From Phialocephala subalpina (taxonomy: Eukaryota; Ascomycota; Leotiomycetes; Helotiales; Mollisiaceae): 27,315 bases of DNA. Below the pieces are notes generated by a model. The model saw nothing but the letters and a program-made list of their open reading frames with translations. It was not told the DNA's origin and did not search any database. Positions 19,381 through 27,315 of this stretch are shown here, piece after piece; the stretch's first letter is position 1; every line of letters begins with the position of its first letter. The position numbers and the translations under genes are program-made. The stretch lies in NCBI GenBank assembly GCA_900073065.1, contig FJOG01000021.1, forward strand, positions 1,065,914 to 1,093,228. Direction: 5' to 3'.

Positions 19381-19776
19381 ATGAGCAGGTTAGACATCAA
19401 CACTATTCCTTTTGCCCTCACCACTTCCGCAACTGATAACACTGCTCTGGAAATAGCTGCTCAACGCGGCCAACAACCAGCCGTCACGATACTCACCAAT
19501 CTCGGCGCCTGTACGAACACGAGAAACTACCTCGGAACCAGTATATTCGAGGAAGCTCGTAGAGAACTTCGCCAAGCTATCAGGAGGTCTAGCGAGAAGC
19601 TCTACGCCATGAACCTCGGCTGCGTCATAGTCCTCGATAACAAAAGTGCAATGAAGCGTCCTGATAGCTATCAGGAATGGGATCTTCCTTCGTCGCCTCT
19701 GGCTAAGCGACCCGCTCCGCTTTCTAGAATGTTTCACCCGCAGAATCAGGGAGGATCTCGGTCATCGGGAGGATGA
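19381..19776 (+). CDS. short ankyrin-repeat protein or fragment
   Basis: This is a frame of 131 residues with one good ankyrin repeat at about residues 18-50 (DNTALEIAAQRGQQPAVTIL then NLGACTNTRNYLGTS). A helical segment (FEEARRELRQAIRRSSEKL) and a Ser/Pro/Arg-rich tail ending in GGSRSSGG follow. One repeat is too few for a stable ankyrin domain, so this is probably the 3' part of a larger gene or a degenerate copy. It lies head-to-head with the frameshifted ankyrin ORF on the other strand, 250 bp away, so a rearranged ancestral ankyrin gene is possible. No upstream exon with clear splice sites was found. Confidence 0.45.
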   Translation: MSRLDINTIPFALTTSATDNTALEIAAQRGQQPAVTILTNLGACTNTRNYLGTSIFEEARRELRQAIRRSSEKLYAMNLGCVIVLDNKSAMKRPDSYQEWDLPSSPLAKRPAPLSRMFHPQNQGGSRSSGG

Positions 19777-20012
19777 TGATGGTTATTCGCACGTACCGCA
19801 ACGTGCAGGAGACAGCTTGCCTCTACATAATCACGAATGTCCTTTGCCTTTTTGAGTTTTCAGCGAGCAAATTTCTTTTCTAGATCGAGGATGTTCATCC
19901 AAATCTTCAACAACCACCCGAATCTACTTCCATCAACCTTAATTTCCGCCACATGCTATCTATCAGCTCTCTGCACCGATTCTAGCATCTCAAGGGTTCT
20001 GCTCTGTCGATC

Positions 20013-21366
20013 CTACTCCCTCAGCACTCCAAGCGGAGTCAGCTCCCCATGATATGGCTTCACAGCCTCCTTCGCCTTCACTTGATCAAAGGTCCACACT
20101 CCCTTCGTCCGCTCCGCCAATAACTTCCACGGCGTCTCCTTAGCAAGCTTTTGAAAAAGCGCACTATCCTCAGAAGAAGTGAAGAATTTCGGTTCCCAGA
20201 CTGTTCCTTTAGAAATCTCCTCCTTCCTCATCGCACGCTGTGCTTCCTCGACTTTCGTTTTCTCTTTGACGATGTTCTGCATGTCGTTTTCTCCCAGTGC
20301 AGCGAGGACATGCTGCCATGCTTTGCGAGTTTCCCACGAGTCTTGCTCCTCGAGTGATTTCATTTCTGGTTTTGCTGCTGGGGTCTTGCCAGGCTCACAG
20401 GTGATGGGGTCTTTGATGCCTCTGGCGTCCGTGATGATGAATTTGTCGTTCCATTGCCCACGTGCCGCATACAGTGGCTCCTTTTTCTTGTCACCGGCTT
20501 TATACATCTTGGCTTCGAAGCTGTTTCGAACTCCAGAGAAGAAGCCTTTGCCGGAGAACGTGATCTCGGAGATGAAACCTGTGGACGATGTGAGGTAGTA
20601 CGTTCCGTATAATTCTGGGTATAGGCTGGCGGATAGGAAGCCTCGGACTTTGCAGTTTGGCATTGGGATCAGGCAGTGCTCATCGTATTTGTCTAAGTGG
20701 ACTATTGCGTGGCCTGTTTGCTTGATGTTTAGGTTGCCGGAGAAACTCATTTCTACTCTCGTGTAGCCTTCTCCCTCCTCAGGCGTCAGATACAAAAACT
20801 TTTGTTGTGGCACCTTGATAAACTTACTCGAATCTGATGTTCTTCATCCCACATATAACATGCCGTGATCGGAGGATGGTGACTAATTATAGACTGATCA
20901 ACGAACTGCAACTTCAAGACACTTCCCATGTCACGAGACTTGAACATACCTAACCTGCTCAGCAATCATCTTAGCAGTAGCCTTCTCATCCCTCCACTGC
21001 CCCTCAAATATCTCCCCCAGAAATGCATTCAAAGGTTTCTTCAATCCCGCCTTGTCGCCTTCTCCAACATAGAACTGCGATCTCAAAGAACAAAGTATCC
21101 ATTGAAGCACCTTGAGAGCCCGAGCTTCAGGATCGGTTTCTAAAGTAGCTGATATGAATGTTGAGGGTCGCTCAGTCCAGCATGAGCCTACTTCGACGAC
21201 TGAGATTGGGGCGAGAAAGAATGGTGGTGCGGTTACGTTGGCGATGTCACCGCTGACGGTACTTAAGAACTGAGGGGCTTCTGGTTAGTTCGGTCGTTCT
21301 GGGGTTTGTTTGAGTAAGGAGATAATTTACAGTGATGAAGTTTCGGAAATGGGAGTGGTGGGTCAT
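20013..21366 (-). CDS. Osh4-type oxysterol-binding protein
   Basis: Exons are 21331-21366, 20950-21269, 20828-20882 and 20013-20777. The introns are 21270-21330, 20883-20949 and 20778-20827, giving about 391 residues. The family fingerprint EQVSHHPP is created across intron 2 (GTT AG/T CAC CAT), which fixes that splice. Upstream are the lid and N-terminal strand region (FLSTVSGDIANVTAPPFFLA), KKPLNAFLGEIFEG and the core strands. Downstream, after intron 3, are SFSGNLNIKQTGHAIVHLDK, PELYGTYYLTSSTGF and FSGKGFFSGVRNSF, and a C-terminal half with WEPKFF near the end. There is no PH, ankyrin or FFAT region, so it is a short Osh4-like form that moves sterol and phosphoinositide between membranes in the cytosol. 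The acceptor of intron 3 could be three bases further downstream. The gene looks intact. Confidence 0.9.
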
Positions 21367-22115
21367 TTCGTACAGCTCAGTAATGTCTCTCAACGATGAA
21401 GTTTGCGCTGGATATTCGATTCGTCGTCACCTGGGTATGTTGATCGGACACAAAATAATGACAAAGGTGCGGCGCCAGATCCTCAATCCAAACGACCTCG
21501 CATCCTGACCATCCAAGAGTAGCTGAATCTTGGGCGCGTGCATTCACTTCTTGTGGCAGTTTGTGTGTGTTGGTAAATTGGGTGATTCGTTCGCGACGGG
21601 CCGTTCTTGCAGGATGTCTCTGCAGCCTAATTCCATTTCGGGATCCAGAAACAGGATTCCTCATCAGCCGCTCATTGTGTCTCAGTCGCAATCTTTATCG
21701 AGGCATAGGTGCTGAGTGGTTTCCAACATTTGGGGGCTGAAGTCTAATGCCACAACTCCTTTATTTTGATGCTTTGCAGGACGAAAGAAGATGGTTCGGG
21801 AAACGAGACCGCGGTTCCAGCAAGCTGACACATCACTACTACCCTTGGACCGAAGTCAGCGTCACTTGCGTCATCTCAGGCAAGCTTACTTTGTTTTTCA
21901 TGGCTGGCTTCACAATCGATACATGCAGCTCTTTCAATTCGTAGTAATAGGATAAAGTACTCGATATGAGGGGAAGCATCCTGGTCCGGATGGGCGAGGC
22001 TGCGGAAATGGTTATCCCAGAGAAAGGAGTCCGAGCGAAGAGGTCAAGGGAGGTGCAGGAAGTTGATCAAAAAGGAGAACTGTAATTTGATGTTTTGCTT
22101 TGCATATTAGTCCAC
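21367..22115. other. intergenic, nothing recognised
   Basis: This is the upstream region of the oxysterol-binding gene and the 3' flank of the 419-residue membrane protein. Plus-strand frames at 21530-21715 and 21747-21944 lack domains and splice structure. I see nothing further. Confidence 0.4.
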
Positions 22116-23375
22116 TTACAAATGTGGTATAAACTGGGTCCAGTCAACAGTATAATACGCAGACGAATTCATCCTCCTCAAACTCGCAAACGTCTCAATA
22201 ACAAGCAACGTCCTCGCCAACCCATACAAAATCGCACTCAGAGTCCCAGGGCCATCAACAGCCCAATTCCGAAAACAGGTATTCCTCGACGCCTTCTTCT
22301 CCCAAATCCCCAACAGCGTCATCGTCAGATCAAATCCTGGCTTCACAGACATCACCTCCGCGAATCCCCAAATGAGCATAACACCCGACATCGTCACGCT
22401 GCTTCCACGCCAAATCCAGCGTTCCCAGTTTGTTGGAAAAGGGAAATTCCAGGCTAGAATGTGGCAAGAAGCGTGAACGAGTGTTAGGAGCCAGAGAGGG
22501 ATTGCTAGTCGTAAAGTTTGAGGAGCAACTGCGTAGTCGTTAGGGAATCGTTGGAGAGGTCGAACGGGTATTCCGACGTGACTGAATATTGGCCGGCGTT
22601 TCCATTGCGACCAGCCTGGTTGCTCGACGAAGTCCATCGGAGTGTCAGCATATGGAGCGCGGGCGACAGGTCCAGCTTCAGTGAGGATGGTGCGGATTGG
22701 AGTCGTTGTCTTGAGATCGAAAGCTCGCTCGACACCCTGTGGTTTGTCGATCCAGAAGAGGAAGGTGAAGGATGTGCAGAGGACAAATGCCACAGTCGTG
22801 AGTTCTAGATTACTGATTTCCATATGTTGGATTGCTCGAGCGATAGTTTGAGCTATCATGTATGTGCCTTGGACAATTGCGACAACTTTTGCAAATCTAT
22901 CGGACTTGCTGTGGTCTTGGATATCCTCCTTCGTAGCTGACGGAGCGTCGATGTACTTTTTGTTCACCAAGTAATAAATTGCGCGACTATTAACTGGGAA
23001 TGGCGGCATGTCAGGAGAATGCAACATGAAACCTCCACTGTCTGCAAAGAATCCGTGGACCACAGTCCAGTGACGGGCACCGATAGCTTGCATTTGCTCC
23101 ATGGATCTTTTCGCAGATGCTCTTTGGCAAGCCGCTATCATGGTCACTGCTTCTGGTGCGTATATTGTGAATGCTGACCATCGTGCTTTTCGGATCAAGA
23201 TGCTCCAGTAGCTTTCTCCTGGCGTTGGAAGGTTGGTGTGCAGGACAGTCCAGGTACTAATGAAGATGACGAGTAGGCAGGACCAGATGATATCGATGGT
23301 CCCTCGCTGACTCGGTTGATCGACCCAGCCAACCTTGCTGTGATCTGGAAGCGTTGAGTTCTGAAATGGTGACAT
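22116..23375 (-). CDS. polytopic membrane protein of unknown function
   Basis: This is a single frame of 419 residues with the start at the first ATG. It opens with GWVDQPSQRGTIDIIWSC, then a helix (CLLVIFISTWTVLH). Further hydrophobic segments occur at VVAIVQGTYMIAQTIAR, LELTTVAFVLCTSFTFLFWI, LAIPLWLLTLVHASCHILAW and VTMSGVMLIWGFAEVMSV. It ends in ILYGLARTLLVIETFASLRR and VDWTQFIPHL. The N-terminal DQPxxRGTIDIIWSC motif and the C-terminal sequence ending in FIPH are features I associate with a large fungal family of uncharacterised membrane proteins, often present in many paralogues. No catalytic motif is visible. It is likely complete and in the plasma or an internal membrane. Confidence 0.82.
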   Translation of the reverse strand: MSPFQNSTLPDHSKVGWVDQPSQRGTIDIIWSCLLVIFISTWTVLHTNLPTPGESYWSILIRKARWSAFTIYAPEAVTMIAACQRASAKRSMEQMQAIGARHWTVVHGFFADSGGFMLHSPDMPPFPVNSRAIYYLVNKKYIDAPSATKEDIQDHSKSDRFAKVVAIVQGTYMIAQTIARAIQHMEISNLELTTVAFVLCTSFTFLFWIDKPQGVERAFDLKTTTPIRTILTEAGPVARAPYADTPMDFVEQPGWSQWKRRPIFSHVGIPVRPLQRFPNDYAVAPQTLRLAIPLWLLTLVHASCHILAWNFPFPTNWERWIWRGSSVTMSGVMLIWGFAEVMSVKPGFDLTMTLLGIWEKKASRNTCFRNWAVDGPGTLSAILYGLARTLLVIETFASLRRMNSSAYYTVDWTQFIPHL

Positions 23376-23911
23376 TGGAGACTTGAAAATAGTCGATTCG
23401 ATTCGATTTGATATGTGACTTGAATCAATGAAGCGCTTCGGGTTCAGGGATTGCCTTCACCTTCTTCCGTTCATTTCATGCCTGGTCCATGACCCATCTG
23501 ATGGGAGATCCAGCTGCTGCATGTCTGACGCGGACACCGTTCTGGGAAACAAATCACGATGACTGGTGGCTTACGGGATCTTCATGTCGACCTTCAACCG
23601 CCACCCACTCCTTTAGTGGCGTAATCAAGCGCCCTTGCCTCGTTTCAGGCCGCACCATCGGCCCTACAAAAGGAACGTTCGGCGGATGCAAAGCGGCTCA
23701 GGGTAAAGGCACGATTGTGAGTAAAAATAGACATGGGGAATTGAAAAGAAACGCACAAGAGAGAGCTTTAGACAAAAGGGGAAATGATTTGACGCCCTCC
23801 AAGACATAATTGGTAATTGATATGGTTGCCTTGATGCATGAAGATAGGGCAAATGCTTGGCAAACTTCAAGAGCTGTCACACGACCATAGCCTCTTGCCC
23901 GATACACTTGA
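23376..23911. other. intergenic, nothing recognised
   Basis: This is the upstream region of the 419-residue membrane protein and the 3' flank of the P450. A short GATTCGATTCGATTTGAT repetition sits around 23392-23411, close to the membrane protein's start. Open frames here have no supporting features. Confidence 0.4.
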
Positions 23912-25800
23912 TCAGCCTCCACCTACGCTATCTCTGCGCTCGCTATTCTCTAAACGATCATTGATACGGTTTATTTCTCCGAAGATGAGATTCGAGTATT
24001 GCTGGCTTCTCGGTGTTATAGACATCTTGAATGATCTCGGTTTCTTCAGGAGCCCAGCTTTTTCGTTTTGGTTAGTGTGGTAACAGGTGGTTTTTTGAAT
24101 GGAATTGCATACCTCTTTCCCGATCCATGCGAATCTCGAGCCCTGGAATTTGCTTCAGGTCGAAAGCCCAGAGGATGCGCGATACAGCCATGAAGATGGC
24201 ATACTCAGCGACGTAAGCTCCAGGGCAGAACCGACGTCCGAAACCGTAGTTGACGTGGTCGCGGTCTAGATGGCTACTGGATTGAGCCGAAGATACGGAA
24301 TCTTGACTGTCATTGATGAACCGGAGTGGTTCAAAGGAGGAAGGATCTGTGTAACGGGTATCATCCATGTTTAGCGTTGGAATATTTGGGAAGAAGATTG
24401 TGCCTTTCGGAAACGTGTAGTCTCGATAACCCAGGACTTTAGTAGTCGCGTGTGGAATACCTCAACCTTTGTCAGCATATGAACCTTTAGCACGAGCAGA
24501 TACTTACCGACAACAGCAATTGGTGCCCATCGGTGAACCTCTTTGATCAGAGCACGAATGTAAGGTAGATTCTGCGCATCTTCGTAAACAGGTAAACGCT
24601 CACCACCAACGACGCGGTCAAGTTCTGATATCACGTCAGCCAGCAGACGTCAACGAAACAAGAGGGCTTACCGGCATGTGCCAAATCAACTTTATCTGGA
24701 TGCAAAGCCATTGCTTTGAAGAAAAGCTGCATCATTGCACTAGTGGTATCTGATCCTGCGCCAAGAAGCATAGCAAGCATGTTCAGGTGTGCCTTGTCGT
24801 TGATGCCATCAGATCCTTTCTTCTATTGCAACCCTTTAGCTCGTGTTCACTGCATATGTGTGGTGCTCTCATACCTCGCGAAGCTTGTTTGCGAAACATT
24901 CAAGGTTTTGGGAAGCCGCAGCCTCCCACTTCGCTTGCTCAATGTATTTCTTCTGAATCCTGGCCTCCTTGCGTTTGAGAATGGACAAGATCCAATACCA
25001 TGGCTGCATCCATTGTGGCAATTTGAGAAGACTTGGAAACACATCGAATACGCATGTGCCTGGGAGAAAATCTAGGAGGATCAGCATCAAGGATAGCGAA
25101 TCAGTGGGATTAAAATTCGCTTACACAGATACATCGTCTTCCAAATCTCGTACAAGTCTGCAATGTCTCCGTCCTCTTCATCGCCCAGCCTACGACCGTA
25201 AATAACTTGAAATACAACATTGATTGCGAATCGTTCGCAATGGAACCGAAAATCCGATGGTCCATCAAGTAATTTCTCGACTAGGAGTAAGGACTCGAGG
25301 TCGGAGCCTTTGTGAAAAGCAGCGGAGGCTGACTTCGACAGTATAGTATGATACGTCTTTCGCTGATTTCGGAACGTATCATCAGCCGGCGCAACCACAA
25401 TTCTGTCAGGTAAATTCGTGTGCCGGAAATTGTTGTGCATTGGCCTCGAGGCTGTGCCTGCCGCTGCTCCCTAGATGCGTACAGTCAGTATATGATCCGT
25501 AGATTCATTATGGTATATTGCCTTTTGCAATAGCTCATGTGCTACCTGCGGACTGTTGATGAAAACCGTGGGCCATGATCCCATCCATACCGTGGTCATA
25601 TCTCCATAATGAGCTTTGAAGCTTCCGCAGATCTTTCGTGGACTCGCACTGAGCCTGTAAAGCGTCCATATATTACCAAAGTGTGGAAAAGGCTGGGGTC
25701 CGTTGGGAAGGCTAAGTGAGTCGTGATAGGCAGCCTTCCTCACCTTGATCCAGCAGTAGCTAAGGATCACAACGCATAAACAAATAAATGGCAGCAACAT
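23912..25800 (-). CDS. cytochrome P450 monooxygenase, seven exons
   Basis: Exons are 25522-25800, 25125-25470, 24875-25071, 24672-24822, 24508-24624, 24113-24460 and 23912-24057, giving 527 residues with the frame preserved at each junction. The N-terminal anchor MLLPFICLCVVILSYCWIK is followed by the proline-rich hinge LPNGPQPFPHFGN. The I-helix oxygen-binding motif is AGSDTT (296-301), the K-helix ExxR is EVHR (353-356), and the heme loop is FGFGRRFCPG with Cys442 as thiolate ligand. GIPHATT and PNIPTLNMDD before the heme loop, and GLLKKPRSF with ITPRS in the last exon, match fungal class II P450s that sit on the ER. The first intron (25471-25521) appears to be GC-AG. The substrate is unknown. 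The gene looks intact apart from needing that non-canonical splice. Confidence 0.9.
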
Positions 25801-26269
25801 CTTCGAATCGAGGGATGTCGTAATATGGAAGGAGACTCATTCTGCAGATGTATAGAAAGGAACATTACGCCTCCATCTCGGACAGATTTGAATGCAACTC
25901 TCGACCGATGGAAGTGGTGGCAGCCTTGACACTCGCGCCTGGTCATGGCCTCAAAGTGGGGCCGGAAGTCTTGTGTTGCGGGAGTCGATTTTTCAGGCTG
26001 CCCGCTGGGTGCAGCCTTAGCTTGGGTATTCTGGGATAGTCTAGCAAGGGGTGAGACATTGTATCTGCCGCGGGATCAATTCGACGGCATGCAGCAAGAT
26101 GTGTGGTGGTGTGGTGGCATTTGCATCGAACAAATGAAGTTGGATGTTGGATATTGGATGTTGGGTGGAAAAGTGGATGTTTCAAGATAGCCTCCTATTT
26201 AAGCACTTTTACGGATAGATGCACCGGATAACCGATTTCCACCCCCAGTGCATAGACACGGCCAATATA
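25801..26269. other. P450 upstream region
   Basis: This is the promoter side of the P450. It holds a run of 7-bp near-repeats at 26139-26166 and a TATTTAA box-like sequence near 26197, but that lies about 400 bp from the start codon. Overlapping frames on both strands at 25943-26190 have no domain. The stretch ends where the AT-rich block begins. Confidence 0.4.
26139..26166. repeat. four 7-bp near-repeats
   Basis: The units are GTTGGAT, GTTGGAT, ATTGGAT and GTTGGGT in direct tandem. This is a microsatellite-like array upstream of the P450. A binding-site array is conceivable but unproven. Confidence 0.6.
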
Positions 26270-27315
26270 CACTCGAATTTTATAAGTTACTACTTTTTTA
26301 AAACTTTAATTAAATCATAACTACTTATAGAAATATATAGAAATTAAAACGATAAATAATTAATATAATATTAATTATTTATTACGAAATTTAAAATTTA
26401 TTAAGAATTTATATAAAATTTATATATTTTTTTAAAATTAAAATATTTTAATAAAACTAAAGTATAAAATAAAAGAGAAAATTATATAATAATTATATTT
26501 TAAAATAAATTTTTTTTATATATTCGTAAAAATTTATTAAAATAAAAAATTATTTTCTTTTAAATTTTTGAAAATATATTATATATCAAATAAAATTATA
26601 AATAATAAATAAATTCGAAATATATTTAATATATTTAATTATTTATAAATTCTAATAATATATACATTATATATAATATATAAATTATTAAATATAATAA
26701 TTTATTTATAATAATATAAAGTAATTATAAAATTAACTTTAATTTACTTATAATATTACTAATAATTTTAACCTTTCAATATATATATACTTTTTATTAA
26801 TATATAATATTTGAAATTTAAAAATAATATAATTATTTTAAAATCAATTTTATTATAATATTATATTTTCAAATTATAATAAAAATTATTAAATATTTAA
26901 TTTATATATAATTTATTAAAAAATCATAGAAAATAAAAGCTTCAAATTATATAAATTCGTATATTATTAATAAATTTATATAAAACTAATTATTAATTAT
27001 TTATTTTATATATAATATAAAGTTTATTTAATAAATATTTATTTTATATTTTATTTTTATTTTAAATTCTTAAAATATTAAAAGATTCTTAATTTAAATT
27101 TTATTTTTAATATTTATTATATAAAAATTCTATATTCCAAGTTTCGCAATTATAATTATTTTATATAAAAAATTATTAAATATCGAAAATTAATAATTTT
27201 AATATTAAACGAGTATAAATTGATTATATTTATATATTGGATATGATAACGCTAAAGTTTTTTTCATGACCCTAATTACCCGATTTACGCGAGTTACTTT
27301 ATTGGCTCGCTAATT
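26270..27315. other. AT-rich block, probable degraded (RIP-type) DNA
   Basis: From about 26270 to 27250 the sequence is almost only A and T, with homopolymer and TATA-like runs and no open frame of note. G and C reappear in the last 60 bases. The boundary on the left is sharp. Such blocks are known in fungal genomes as repeats eroded by repeat-induced point mutation, or as centromere-like or subtelomeric AT isochores. No terminal repeats or remaining transposon coding sequence can be read. The parent element cannot be named. Confidence 0.6.

Noticed and set aside
20778..20813. Start of the oxysterol-binding protein at 20813
   Set aside because: The first residues there are intron 3 and the start is a GTG. 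Upstream exons carry the N-terminus and the SHHPP fingerprint.
12789..25800. A complete secondary-metabolite gene cluster
   Set aside because: No PKS, NRPS, terpene cyclase, RiPP precursor, transporter or cluster regulator is present. The enzyme mix alone is not enough.
1..27315. RNA genes, CRISPR arrays, intact transposons
   Set aside because: No tRNA-like cloverleaf with A/B boxes, no rRNA, no spaced repeats, and no transposase or reverse-transcriptase motif was noticed by eye. A covariance-model scan could still find a small RNA.

Overview
The window looks like nuclear DNA of a filamentous ascomycete (Pezizomycotina). Genes are split by very short introns (45-112 bp, GT-AG with CTRAC-like branch points, and two apparent GC-AG introns). 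The protein families are typically fungal: a SAT4/PTH11-type rhodopsin-domain membrane protein, an AsaB/GA4-desaturase-like oxygenase, a secreted amidase, a peroxisomal enoyl-CoA hydratase, an Osh4-type oxysterol-binding protein and a cytochrome P450. An almost pure A+T block (about 26270-27250) and AT-rich DNA at the left edge (about 1-150) flank normal-composition gene space. This resembles the AT-rich/GC-equilibrated isochores of fungi that carry RIP-degraded repeats. I cannot name the species. Exon boundaries below were placed by hand from splice signals, reading-frame continuity and family knowledge.

Left part (1-9140): a possible small coiled-coil ORF; an unrecognised membrane-anchored protein (1360-2526, -); a three-exon alpha/beta hydrolase (3274-4292, -); a three-exon seven-helix rhodopsin-domain protein (5178-6475, +); a possible small membrane ORF; a three-exon secretory-pathway protein with signal peptide and C-terminal membrane helix (7504-8583, -); and, divergent from it, a decayed stress-response A/B barrel (Dabb) gene (about 8763-9137, +).

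Middle part (9140-17860): a 627-residue glycoprotein-like membrane protein (9557-11440, -); a small unassigned ORF; then three enzymes close together: an AsaB/GA4-desaturase-like 2-oxoglutarate oxygenase (12789-13895, -), an eight-exon secreted amidase (14274-16295, -) and a peroxisomal (C-terminal SKL) enoyl-CoA hydratase (17012-17851, +).

Right part (17860-27315): two head-to-head ankyrin ORFs, one broken by a one-base frameshift; an Osh4-type oxysterol-binding protein (20013-21366, -); a 419-residue polytopic membrane protein of unknown function (22116-23375, -); a seven-exon cytochrome P450 (23912-25800, -); and the AT-rich block.

There is no PKS, NRPS, terpene synthase or other backbone gene, and no cluster transcription factor, so a biosynthetic cluster cannot be claimed. 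The hydrolase, Dabb remnant, oxygenase, amidase, hydratase and P450 are all families that often tailor or degrade small molecules, so the locus could be an accessory metabolic island or the remnant of one. No RNA genes, CRISPR arrays or intact transposons were seen.
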